The position numbers and the translations under genes are program-made. This document shows positions 29,339 through 41,700 of a stretch of 64,000 nucleotides of DNA, in pieces; position 1 is the stretch's first letter; every line of letters starts with the position of its first letter. The stretch is from Spirometra erinaceieuropaei (Eukaryota; Platyhelminthes; Cestoda; Diphyllobothriidea; Diphyllobothriidae): NCBI GenBank assembly GCA_902702965.1, contig CACRXP010000007.1:353847-417846 (forward strand). Direction: 5' to 3'. A model generated the notes under the pieces. It did no database searches, had not been told where the DNA came from, and saw only the letters and a program-made list of their open reading frames with translations.

Positions 29339-30205
29339 TTATGTAAATGTTTGACCATCAAGCATAAATTTATCTAGTCTTCTTTTTACAGTCTCTACGT
29401 TTTCCGCTAAGACAACGGGGTTCGGCAATTTGTTCCATCCCTCAACCATCCGGTAGAATTTGGCCCGCAATTCGAGTTTGGCATATTTTGCCTTCAATTT
29501 GTATTGGTGGCCTCGAAGATTTGTCGTCCGCGCCAGTTCGACGAAATCGTCGAACTGAAGAGCACAGTCTAGCCCTCGGACGACCCCGAAAACCATGATC
29601 ATATCCCCTCTGTATTGCCTCTAAGAGAGAGGAAATGTTTTCAGCTTTTCCAAGCTACTTAATCTGCCGACTCACTTGGTCACTCTTCGTTGTACGTTCT
29701 CCAGTAGGGTGTAATCTTGTTTCGTCCAGGGACACCATGCCTGAATACAATATTCCAACACCGGTCGAACGTATGCTCCAAATACTCGACTGAAAAGTTC
29801 TTCGTCAAAAGTGAGGAAGGATCTTCTAATCGCGCCTAGGCTACCGATAGCTTTCTTGGATACCTTGGCGCAGTGAGACGATGGTTTGAGAGTCGATGTC
29901 ATCCACACACCGAGGTCTCTTAACTGGTTGACTGATTCGAGTTGGTGACCTCCTATAAAGTACTGAGATTGAAATCTCAACGGCCTCCTGTTGCTCGAAC
30001 GTAATCGGATAAGTTGGCATTTGTTAGGATTGGGGATAAGACACCACTTATTACATCGTCGTTGCAAGCGATTCAGATTGTCTTGTAACTGTACAGAGTC
30101 CTCCGGCTTCTCTATTGATTTATACAATTTCAGATCATCGGCAAACATTACGCGCTCGCAGTTCAGGCAGTCCAGGCAGTCTTTCACATATATTAATAAC
30201 AGACT
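29339..30205 (-). pseudogene. Outer LINE, 3' part: RT catalytic motif to C-terminus
   Basis: The minus strand reads LSLLLIYVKDCLDCLNCERV, the catalytic MFADDLKLYKSI, QLRDLGVWMTSTLKPS, FGAYVRPVLEYCIQAWCPW and, after a frameshift near 29670, ARTTNLRGHQYKLKAKYAKL and WNKLPNPVV. This is exactly the continuation of the piece that ends at QGSVVG near 35655. The two halves are parted by the inner LINE at 30206-35654. Confidence 0.88.
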
Positions 30206-30939
30206 TAAATAATAATTTATAGATAATTTTTTTATTAAAGACCCGTCGGGGCCCCATCAAAGCAAGTAAAAATAAATTAACATGCGAATTTTAGACGAGG
30301 TAGGCAGAATCTTTACAAAATGCAATTCATAGTTTCTGAATTAGTAATCCTTTGAGAAAAATGATTAGTGAGGGGTGAAAAGAACTCCATACACAATTTT
30401 AAAAATGAATAGATTAATTTTACAGGAGAAAAATACCCCTCAATAAAAATAAAGACAGAAGAATGCGAGCAGGACTGGCCTGTAGGTGGCGGTATATAAC
30501 GGATTATAGTCGGACATCGTCAGCCTTGAGGGGTACTTATGCGGGTCAGAAAGGACTGGCCTGCATGTGGTATTGTATATGTCGGGATTGATACGCCGCA
30601 TGAGCCTATTCGCGTCCAAGAGGCCAGACGAGAGGAACCCAGACGCGATCGGCCACAGCACGCTTCGAGCCCAGCCGAGCAGTGTGGAAGGGTGGCACGA
30701 CCAAACTACTAGTAGACGGTGAATACTGAGGGTTCCGGCGTGAGCGTCGACAGACCGCATGAGGTCGGAATGCGAAAGATGACATCAAAAACCGCGAAAA
30801 TTGTCGCTATGGGGGAGGATTGATAGCAGTGGATATAGAAACCAATTAATAACAGGGGTTTATAATGATATAATTAAGAGTTGCCACTTGATCTACCACT
30901 AAATCCCAGGAGGACCCTTCTCGAAAGCAAGAATCTGAG

Positions 30940-33722
30940 TGTTCGGGAATGAGACCGTTAACAGTGCCTTTATGCTTTCCGATGTAAGATTTTTGCGTCA
31001 TTTCGACTTGAATACCAGTAACTTAGGCGATAATCTAATTTCAGGCGGAAGATTATTCCAAAGGAAAGCATATTTGGAAGCAAAGAAGAGGGAGCGCTTA
31101 GATGTAGTACAAAGAGGCGGCGGAATCACTATGCAGGAGTTACGCGTGGCATAAGGCCGATCTCTCGGAGTGAGAGTGTCAATGAGCGGAAGACCGGAGC
31201 TAGAGTTGATGCGAAAAAGGAATCAAAGGCCAGCTTCGAGTCTTCTAACCCACAAAAACTTAATGCTCGCCAGCTGACATCTCTCAGTATAAGAAATACC
31301 GGACGAGGCTTGAGAGAACAGTTTCCGGGTGAAAACCCTCTGGATATTTCCGATCTTATAGCGGTCACAGGCGTTCATTAAAACGAAGAAAGGACAGCAG
31401 TATTCGAGGACTGGAAGAACAAACATTTGATAAAGTCTTAGCTTCATTTTCGGAAGAAAAAAATTATGCGATATGAATCCACATATCTGCGCGGCTTTGG
31501 CAGAGATTCTATCTGCATGAGCTGATAAAGCAAGCTTCTTTGTATAACTTAGACCTGGTCCTTTATGGTGAGGCAATCTGAGAGTGGCTTATTCTGAAAA
31601 ATTATGGGACCAGGAAGTTTGGCAGGACCAAAAGACACGAAACTACACTTGAATGATGAAAACTCCATCTGCCATGTCGAACCTCATCTGCTTAAGCGTA
31701 GTAAACCGGCATTAATTTTTTCAACAAAAAAGTTTGCTGTGTCCTTAGAGTATGAGTAAACACACTTGAGGTCATCGGCATAAGTAAAAGTTTGCGAATT
31801 TCCGAGTTCAGTCGAAATATCATTGATGTACAGAAGGGAGAGTAGCGGACCCAGGACCGTGCCTTGAAGTACGTCACTCGTGATCGAGTGAGGTGTCGAG
31901 TAGCTATTACCGACCATGACTTGCTGATATCGGTTGGACAGATAGGACCTGATGAAGTCGAGTAGAGGCGGCCGGGTTCCGAGAGCATCCAATTTTACTA
32001 AAAGACGTATATGGGGCATCTTGTCAAAGGCATTGCTAAGATCAAAGTAGATAACTTCCACTGACTGCCGCTCATTACGAAGAGAAGTGATTAGATTAAG
32101 AAAAGCCAAGTGACATGTTTCGCAGGATCGTTCAGGTAAAAATCCATGCTGACTAGAGCTCAGAAGCCGATTAGCTAGACAGAAGTCAAGAATTTCATTG
32201 AAAATAATCCTTTCAAGAAGTTTTGCTAGAGACGGCGTTTTGTGCATGCCCCGATAGTTATTAACATCGGACCGAGATCCTGACTTAAAAACAGGAATGA
32301 TAATTGACGTTTTCCAAGTTTCAGGAAAGAATCATTTGAAATATATACCGAGAATAAATGACTGAGCATTATGGGAAGGTCGGACGCTTGTTTAATAATC
32401 GAATTCGGAATCCCGTCCGTTCCTGAGCAGTGTGAGTATTTCAAACGGCTTATGTGTTTCTTAATGAGATCTGAGGAGACATCAATTGTACTAAGTGTCC
32501 TATCTGAAAGTGATCGAAAGAAAGGGACCGGATCGGACTCGGTAGCAAGGTATTTTGCAAAGAAAGCACTAAACAACTCCACCTTGTCAGTGTCATCGAT
32601 GAGGAAGACTTTGTTATCATTTACCCGGGGGTGGAAGTTCGTGACCACGCTTAGAGGAGGACCGATGATGGAAGATATTAGCGACGGATTTGCCAGGGTT
32701 CAAACCGCTGAGAGCAATTGTTTCTCTTTGCCTGTCGCGCGCTTGGCGCATCCTTGAGGACATCTCAAAAATCTCTGTGATTCTAAGATGAACTGATAAG
32801 GGACTAGTGGATGGGTCACGCAGCTGCCGCCTCAGCATTTTTATTCCGTAGTGAAGAAAATGAGGAACTAGGGAATCTGAAGAATTAGGCTCCAGACATC
32901 TACGCGGCACAGACTCTAGAATGTCCTTGGAAGCATTGGACATGACATCACGAAGGATGGTTGCATCGCTACAAGAGAGGAAGCCACACCAATCCAAAGA
33001 TCTAATATAGTTATTTATTAAGTCGTTATCTACGCAGTCGTAGTTCATGTAAGTCCGAAGGACGCTGGTCTTTTTCGAAAAGGCAAGCGGTAAGCAACAA
33101 TGAATTAATACGTGGTCACTGTCAAAGCGGTCCTTTTTAAAGCAACAAAAAGAGGAGCAATGTCATTGGTAAAGATTAGATCTAAAATGTGTTTATCTCT
33201 TGTTGGAGAGCGCACCAGTTGGGACCAATTAGAAAAATTGACAATATCTTGGAAGGGCTGGAATCTGGGTGGACAGTTATTGGAAACCCAGTCTATTTCA
33301 GGAAGGTTAAAATCCCCAGTGATTATTTTAACATCGAAAGCAGCTTCCGAAATTAATTTAAAGATTTCACAGAGTTGTGAATCATCACTGGCTAAAGAAT
33401 TTGGGGGATTGTAGATACAGCCAATAGCTGCCTTTCTTTGCGGCGAGAGAATAACAGATGCAAAGCAGCAGTTTCCCGTGAATGAGGAAACATCCAAGTA
33501 ATAGGGAGAGTGCTTTAGGTAGGATTTAAGATAAAGAAGACAACCACCCCCACGCCTAGTCGTGCGGTCTTGGGGGTAAAGATCGAAATCATCTATCAGA
33601 AGGGCAGAGTCAGGAATTAGAGAACGAGTCCAAGATTCTGTTACACATATAATATCAAGCGTCATTTCGAGAGCAAAGGCTCTGATTTGGGCCATCTTGT
33701 TTATAACAGACCTGGCATTCAA
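30940..33722 (-). pseudogene. CR1-like LINE ORF2 (endonuclease-RT), frameshifted
   Basis: Endonuclease motifs: MNARSVINKMAQIRA, CVTESWTRSLI, GDFNLPEIDWVSNN and DKHILDLIFTND (33722-33150). Reverse transcriptase: SRLKYSHCSGTDGIPNSIIK, SSQHGFLPERSCETCHLAF, VIYFDLSNAFDKMPH, DVLQGTVLGPLLSLLYINDI and the catalytic TYADDLKCVYS (32.4-31.7 kb). Thumb and C-terminus: VLPVLEYCCPFFV and a final WNNLPPEIRLSPKLL near 31050. Frame changes are needed near 33.14, 32.63, 32.24 and 31.6 kb. The domain order and the YADD box are those of CR1/L2-type LINEs. Confidence 0.88.
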
Positions 33723-33773
33723 TAATATAATATCTGATGTGTTTCGAATGGCAATGCTATTTTCGACGGTATT

Positions 33774-35333
33774 TTAAAAAAAATTTGGAGGCGGATATGT
33801 AAGCTGCGAATTAATGACACTTGGAGAATAAGTACCAGTTAATCTAGAGTTATTGACGTATGGGGAGTCAGCAAGAGAAGGCTGAGTATGAGACCTAAAG
33901 GATGCGGTGATATAGTTTTCGAACATTGGAATGCAAGGGGAGTTAGAATATGGATAGACTTGTTGGTAGTTAAATAATGGAGGAAGGGGAAGAGGAGGAG
34001 GAGGAGGAGGGAGGCTAGAAGGAAAGTAGGGGCTAGTGGATGAGGGTAGGCCGCCATAAGTATAAAAGGGTTGGAAACCAGGTCTAGGTTGGAAGACAAA
34101 GGAGGTAGGTTGACGTACCTGAGAGCAATTGGCCTTAAGTGCTGGGAAGCCTGTACTAGGTTGGAGCATAAATAACTTAGGGCAATTCATGTATGGATTA
34201 TTTGCTGGATATATAGTAGAGCTTTGATAAGTAACCGGTACGCAGGACAGAGAATTATTCGGGGATATAATTTGAGCTGCGGGGTATGTAGACGTGCTGG
34301 GCTGAACAGACTTGTTAGATCTAAGAGAAGGCGTCCTACCCCTAAATAGAACTGTTCAACCTATTTTTTTGGGTCGGAGTCTGATTCAGTTTTCGCGTCT
34401 CACCGTTCTGACGCCAAGCCACGGGTGACTTAGCTGTAGAGCTTGCAGCACCCAGTTGGACAAGAGAAGTTGTCGGTCTAGCTGATGTAGACGGATTTTC
34501 ACGTGCCTCAGCGGGGCTATCCGGAGGATACGAAACGACAAATGGGGCCGCTGCTGCTGCAGCTAGTTTAGGGGCAGGCAAATGCGTCAAGTGGCATGAG
34601 TGAGATGGAAATGTAGGAGAAAGGGGAAGGAGGGAGTTAGATGTCGCAGGAGTGGGACAAGCTAAATCCTCACGGCCACTTGTATTATGACCGAGTTGGG
34701 GAGCATTAGACTGAGAGGCAGTGAGTTTACGTGTGAAGAGAGACCCGATTCTACGCTCCATAGGAGTAAGATCATGACAAAGGAAACAGTTTGCATTTTC
34801 TAGGTACGCAGTGGCACGCTCTCGATGGGCAAAGATTGTGTCATCCTCGATTGATGAAAATAATTTGACTAAGATGGGTGGATTTTTGCTACGGGAGGAC
34901 AAGCCTATGTTCCGGCTATTTTGTAGTTGAAACCAAATGAATACAGGAAATTGGTTGCAACATCAATTGGCCGGGCAGATCGAGGAACATTTTTTAGCAG
35001 GAAGTTGTAAGAACGCTTTTGTCTATCACTAGATTACCTGGCGATCAGGTGAGCAAGTGAGTCGAGACGCCTACATTCTTCAGAGGGAATATCGGAGATG
35101 TTCCCGTCGAATAAATTTCCAAGAATTGACAGCAAAGTGCCAAACTTTAGCATAAAGTCATTGCAGTGGTCAAGTGCAGACAGATTAAGCTGCCGATCAA
35201 TTACAACGGGTGACGACTGACTAGTAATATCATCTGACTTAGATTTAGGTAAGGCTTCTGACTTACGTTTAGTTAGGCCATGCTTACTTACAGAGGCCGA
35301 GAGCTTACACCGACCAGTGACTTTTGCTCTCAT
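33774..35333 (-). pseudogene. CR1-like LINE ORF1 (RRM-like RNA-binding protein), frameshifted
   Basis: The N-terminal part (35333-35034) is basic with a short helical segment. It continues DRQKRSYNFLLKNVPRSARP, an RRM-like beta strand as in CR1 ORF1 proteins, then after a stop/frameshift near 34.9 kb NPPILVKLFSSIEDDTIFAH. A Ser/Pro/Ala-rich linker follows, and a proline-rich tail at 34190-33774 (SLPPPPPPLPLPPLF). A GAG-rich tract on the plus strand is simply the antisense of these prolines. The protein would be an RNA-binding chaperone for retrotransposition. Confidence 0.65.
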
Positions 35334-35654
35334 CTTGTCTCGAGCAAGTTGTGATTAAGAAAACCTCTGGCAGACAAGTTGACTGAATTTCAGCTATGGG
35401 TTAACGATGTAAAAGTAAATTACAACAGTTAGAGAGAAATCGAATTGCAGTGCGACTAGTGAACAACAGGCATAGACTAGCAGGACTCAAAAGGAGATGG
35501 CAGCGGGCAGTTCGGAGAGAATATGCCTGTATTTATGGAAATTCAACCAAAAAACAGGGGCTAAAATCGTTAGGTCTCACAGAAAAACCACTCAAAATAA
35601 TATCCTCCACTTATCTTCAAATTTACAACCGGCGGCTCGACCTCGACCTTCCTC

Positions 35655-37530
35655 GACCCACAACGCTCCCCTGCGAAAGGCCACTGTGGATGGATGCTCA
35701 TTCCGATTTGGTGTTTCCGATACACATACGCTGAGATCTGCTCGTAAAGAAATCAGCTAGCCATTTCAACAGATTCCCATTCACACCCACTTGACGTAGT
35801 TTACATATAAGTCGTCTGTGTGGAACACTGTCAAAAAGCCCTTTTGAAGTAAGTGTACACGGCGCCGACTGATAAGCCCATTTCGATTGATTTCGCCCAG
35901 CTCTCCATGGATAATAGCAGGTTAGTGAGACAGGATCGACCCCTTCGAAATCCATGCTGATGCAAACTGAGCAAGTTGTTTTCTTCGAGGTGTCGCATCA
36001 GCTCCGTTTTTATTACTTTTTCCATCAACTTGCAACAGATGCTTGTGAAACTCACTGGTCTGAAACTATTTGGGGCTGTTCCCTCGCCACCTTTATATAT
36101 GGGGCTTACATTTGCTTTCTTCCAGTCGGTAGGCAAAGCCCTGGTGTCCACCGAAGTTCTGAAGATCCTGGATAACGGAGAGGCCAGTTGGTCTGGGAGT
36201 TCATTCAGGACTTTTGCAAACACGCCGTCCGGACCAGGGGATTTAGTGGGCTGTAGTTGACTCAAAGTTTTCCTTACCGTGTCTGTTGTGAAGTCCACCG
36301 TGCTAATTTTTTTGTTTGATTTGGCAATTGGGGGGTAAACTCTTTCAACAAAAGCCGACTCCTCGGTATACACAGACGTGAAGAAATCGGACAACAGATT
36401 CGCCTTATCTGCGTTGTCAGACAACGTATTTCCCCGGCGATCTTTTGGACAGGGAATGCAGTCCCGGTTGCGTTTCGCCTTATTCACGTATCCAATGAAT
36501 TTTTTGGAATTTTGTGAGATAATTTTTGGAAGTTTTGACTCAAATTGTGCCCGTTCCTTCCTCAGCAGGTTCCGACATATATTCCTATCTTTTTTGAAGT
36601 CAGCGAAATGCTCTGGTTGCTGACATCTGGCGTACTTTTTCCAAAGTCTCCTTTTCAATTTAAGGTTCTTTATTTCTGACGTCACCCACCCTGGTCGGGA
36701 AGTGCGCAGCTTCCTCTTAAGTAGGCAACAGATCTCTACCAAGTGTTGCATTATGTTCTTGAAGAAGAGCCATTCGCTTTCTGGTTCAGGTCCTTGTGCT
36801 GCATTCCAGTTCACCTTTTGTAGCAGGTTTTTCATTCGGGTATAATCCCCTTTCCATACATTTCTTTCCTCAGTAGCTCGAATTTCGGGTACAGAAAAAT
36901 GACTTTACTCCCAAAAAAGAACGCAGTGATCACTTCGGCCAAGGGGCGTGTGCGATTCCAATCCGAGAATGCAACTATCATCCCTAGTGATGATGAGGTC
37001 CAAACAACTGGACTGCTGTCCATCTCTGAATCGAGTGTCCGCTTTAAAATGTTGGGTAAGGAACTCAGTTGTGATCAATTGCACAAATTTCTGTTCGACG
37101 GAGTTTTCTGATCGCGTGCAATGCATCAAATCCCACTCGATGTCTGGACAGTTGAAGTCACCAAGTACCATTATGCGTTTGCTTCGACAAATTTCTGTCA
37201 TCTCGATGATAAGTGCATCGTCCGCATCCGTCCGCTGGCTTGGCAGTCTTTAAACCAGGGCCATATAGAGGCTTGGATGGTTTGGCAACTTCAAGTAACA
37301 ATTGAGTATTTCACAATCCATGTGCCGAAATGGGGAAGACTCAACCCTGACGTAGTCGATGTCATCTTGTATAAATATGGCAATCCCCCCACCCCTTCGT
37401 TCGTTTCGGTCCATCCGCAGAATCTGGAAACTACCTAGCATAACTTCCGCGTCTTCTATCTGCGCAAAAAACTACGTGGGCATCGGCTGCTGTCTCACGC
37501 CGTTAAAACAATTTCCTGTTAGATGTATAT
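35655..37530 (-). pseudogene. Outer LINE, 5' part: endonuclease and RT fingers/palm
   Basis: The minus strand reads endonuclease pieces (MDRNERRGGGIAIFIQDDID, VLGDFNCPDIEWDLM, SSCLDLIITRDDSCI, LGRSDHCVLFWE) in shifted frames. A 334-codon frame follows (36835-35831) with RLWKKYARCQQPEHFADFKK, LQPTKSPGPDGVFAKVLNEL, WKKANVSPIYKGGEGTAPNS and LLSLHQHGFRRGRSCLTNLL. After one more frameshift comes GLFDSVPHRRLICKLRQVGV, and it stops at QGSVVG where the inner LINE begins. It is 5'-truncated near 37.53 kb, inside the endonuclease. Confidence 0.88.
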
Positions 37531-38717
37531 GCTACTGACAACACTAATAACGTGTTTGCTTGAACTTGAGTATTGTACGCGCCGTTATCGGCAGCGCCAT
37601 CGGATGCAGTGTATTTACCATAAATACACTGTACTATGTCATCGCTCACTAAGAGGAGCCACAGAAGACCGCGACCTCCAGGAAACCGGCGTCAGCCCTG
37701 AGAAAACAGAAGTGCGAGATCCAACTTTCAAAAATGAGATATATGACGGGGAGCGCTAACGACGTGGAGTCACTGTCCAAATCGAAATGAAGACTTGGTC
37801 ATCAACGGTAGAGAAGACCAGGCTGACAACAAAATACACGTATGAAATTAGACAGCCGACCCACTTGTACTGCAGCACCAAACATGTGTGGCGCCTTTGC
37901 TCACCCGTGCAGATCAATCAATGGCCGGTCAAACATTCGGGGTCTTTGTGATATGGTCATCGTGCACGCCACGGCTAATCCACGGCTGATAGGCCATAGG
38001 CCCCAATGTTTCACAACGCTAAATGCCCAAAAATATGGCAGCTTTGCGGCATTAAGAATCCGCGCGCTTGCAGTTTGCGAGGATAAAGTGGCTGTTTCGA
38101 AATAAACGCTTTCCTTCTCTTCCATCTACTCGTCAGAATATAACAGTGAAACGTTTGCTCGATTTCTGGATCACAGTTTGTGCCTGGTCCTACCTCCTTT
38201 TATGAACCTTATTTTTTTCGCTAAAATCCATTCCATACATGGATCTTCCCCATCCCCACCTGTATTTTCGTTTGATATAGTCTTCTGTGAATATATGTCA
38301 ACCACATGTCCTTCTATCTAATGACACTGGCATTGTCCCGCCCAGCAATGTTTACTGGTCCCCACAGACCTTACAGACTTCTAGCATGTGTCACAAAACG
38401 TGTCTTTGGCTCCATATTTTCACAGATCCTGGAAGATCTGTCGGCAATCATACCTGAATTAGTGGGCTCCAACTTGAATGCGTGAATTCAGAATAGGCTA
38501 GCCCCGAGTACGTTAGTATTTCGTGCCACCAAAGTAACTTCTATGAGTCTTTTTGAGCACAATATAGAACGCCTTCTGATGCCAAGCCATGCAATAAATT
38601 CGGTAGGATTCACTACGAGTTTTTCTAGGATCTGCATAATGCATGACCTTCTAATGAGCCATCGCAAGAGGGTCAATCTGTGCTATTTTAGTTACTGCTA
38701 AACGTGGGCTTTTAAAA
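37531..38717. other. Region upstream of CCDC113
   Basis: This includes a fragment (37517-37640) of a small repeat also seen at about 3395-3510 and, inverted, about 49700-49830 (shared GCTACTGACAACA.TxxTAACxTGTTTG). The rest shows no gene. The CCDC113 promoter is presumably near its right end; no element can be named. Confidence 0.5.
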
Positions 38718-41700
38718 ATGGAGGATGAGAACACGGACGAAACGCTGCAGAAATCAGAGAGTGCTTTTGACAATTTTAATGAATCAGCCCTGCATAATTT
38801 TATCAAAGAAAACACGTACGTTATTGTGAAAGTAATTTCGGAAGCAAAATTATTGAGGAGTTGGAGTTTGAAAACCAAATGATGGACCGTTATATTAAAA
38901 AATTCGACATAAAGATAGAAATGACAGAGGAAGGTAAGGATTCCTAAATGTTCGGTTTCTCAGAATGTGTCAGCCCCAGCCTCGGAAATGAGTCGCATGA
39001 GCCGGAAGAGGTCTAGAAGCCGTGGCGTGGTTCAAGATCGCACACTTAAGTTAACTGCTGAACAAAAATGTACAATAGCGCAAGTGGAAATTGAGGACTA
39101 TAAACAGGATATGGCGGCCCTCAAAGCCTCATCGGAAAAGATTATTGATGGCTACAAGGTAACCCATAAGACCTTTGTGCATACTCGGCAAAGGCTATAA
39201 TCGAAGAGGCAGACATACAGCTAAAAGAAGCCAAAAAATTCATTTATGATTTTGAGAAAGAAGTCATCAAAACTTCATACCAGGAGCGCTTTCATGCTGT
39301 ACTTGCTGAAAGGGTTATGCGATTTTTGGAGGAACACCTTCGCGGAAGGGTACGTACGTTTGGGGGTTTCTAGTTTCTCGAGAAACTAGTTAACTCATCA
39401 GTTAACTTCAAACCATTGATTCAAAATTAGGCGTAATTTGCAACAATTTTCATATTGTTAGCTTACTTAGAGGGCATTTTTAAGAAAATGCGTTATAAAA
39501 CATGACTGGCTTTTCCTACATAGTATCCAAATATTTAAGAGCAACCAGAAAGCCGCTAAGACATCCAGAAAACGCCCTCGACGGTCGAGATTTACAGCGC
39601 TCCAGTAGGTATTGAAACGAGTTATCTTCTTGTCTGCTTGTTAATTCCAGTTGATTTCTGAAGGCAGACGCAATCAAACCAAATTGATTAAGAGGTGTTG
39701 TATGCATTCATAGTTTAACGTTACTCTCTGCGGTGGCGACGGAGTGCAGTACTGTTATACTTCGTGAAAATTTGATTGTTAACTCTGTTTTGAAAAGACA
39801 ACGCTATTGGCATATATAATTCTTACTGGATCCAGGAAGCTTTCATGAATAACGTTTTTCCGCGGTCGAGCAGCCCTCCCTCCTTATCATTTCTGAGCTT
39901 TCCCTTGTTTCTTTAGTGTTTTGACAATTTTTCCAATTTGATCACTTTTCCACTGTTTAGATGTCCGAGCTTCTGCAGCATTATTGTTTATCAATGAGAT
40001 TTGTCCATTAGTCGCCTTACTCCTAAACGTCTGCCTTTAAACTTCTGGTGACCGCGTTTTTCATCGCGCACATACTCACAGAAAGGCGACAGAATATACC
40101 CGATAATTTAATTCCCGGATACATCATTGAAATTTACCTCCTCCTGGCTGGTTAGGTAAACGGAGCAGGCGTTTCTTCTCATCAGACGATAAGTCCTGCA
40201 ATCAGACTAATGATGGCATTCGTTCAACCCAGGATCACTCTTCTACTGCTGGAGAGCGCAGTACAGCACAAGCTGTTGAGTAGTTGATTTTGGTACTCCT
40301 TAACAAGGAATGACAAGGAAAAGTAGCAAACGATCCTGATTTTAGCGGACTATGCATCTTCTCACCAAAATGGTTGGAAACGTTCTGGGCATAACATTAG
40401 TGTCTGCGTATGGTCCATGGTCTTAGAAACATGCATCTACAAGTATGGCGGATCAAGCATAAGACTTACTGATTCGCAATTCCATTAAAATATGCCGCCA
40501 TAAGAGTTTTTAACTGACTTTGAAGCTTGTTATTTTATCATTTCTCATGCGCTGACATTACTCCTTCGAGCCGACATTTTTGAAATAAGTGAAAAGATCT
40601 GATAAATGCATTTCATCGCGTACTAAATATCGTTCTACTTTTATCCAACATAAAGGATACACTAGTAGAACAACTTCGTTTGAAGAACTCGACGCTGAAA
40701 ATTCAAAAGAAGAAACTTTTGGCACAGTTGCGGCAGAAGGAAGAAATGGGCGAAGTTCTTCATGAAGTCGACTTCGAACAGTTGAAAATTGAAAATGCTA
40801 CATTTCTTGCATCGATCGATGCAAAGAATCACGAGCTTTTGCGTCTCAAACTGACCGCCGGCAGAACACTGCAAGTTGTGAATGCATACAGGGTAGAAGG
40901 AATTATTTTTGAACGACGTAATATCTAGAGGAAGTTAAGCACAGTGTTACAGGAGGCCAAGGTATTACGGTCTGAGATCCAAACCCGGAGAGACCTGATG
41001 GAACGTACGAAGGCTGAGATAGAAAGTTCGAGAAAGGTAAGCGCTCAGTTGTCAAACGGTCGCTACGAAAGCGGTTCCCCTGTGCAGAAAGTTCTTATTT
41101 TTCATAACAGTAAGCGGAACAAATAAGCAAATCAGTTAACTCGACAATTAATTACAGTCCTAGCTGTTGTCTCCCCTACACTGGCTTTCAAGTTCTCAGA
41201 CTTAACTTAACAACTCTTAAATAATACACTAGACTTGACGATGTTTATAGCTGTATGAGGCAGATCATGATTAGAACAACAGCTAAGGAGAAACCTATTT
41301 CTCTAGACGACAGCAAGACAGATGGAAGCACATGCCTGCCTGATAAAAAGTCAAGGCACAAACCCACCCGTCATATTTTTCCAAACTTACTCACATCTGT
41401 AGAATAAGAAAAACCCTGTATCGTCTGTTAAGCGTCACATCGAATTAAGACCTCCTCAACAGTATTAAGTCCGCCTTCCCATTTATTAATCAAGTAGACT
41501 CCCAACTCCAAAGTAAAGCGAAAATGATCATTTCCGTCCTGCGGTCAGGACAGATTGATGCACGCCACGTCCGTGTATGCATATCAATTCAGCGTATCAA
41601 CCCAACATGTCTTTGAAGTATGTTTACCCCACCTTTTCAGGAAAAAGAGCAGGTTGAAGCTGCTACCGCCAATCTCAAACAGCTGATTGGAGACTATCGC

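Larger units (their letters stand above)
30206..35654 (-). mobile_element. Near full-length CR1-like LINE nested in another LINE
   Basis: The order on the minus strand is 5' UTR (about 35654-35335), ORF1 (35333-33774), ORF2 with apurinic-type endonuclease and reverse transcriptase (33722-30940), then a long 3' UTR ending in AATAAAAAAATTATC. The whole is about 5.4 kb. Both junctions fall in the QGSVLGP|LL motif of the host LINE. Several frameshifts show that it is no longer active, but its near-complete length makes it the best reference copy in the window. Confidence 0.85.
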
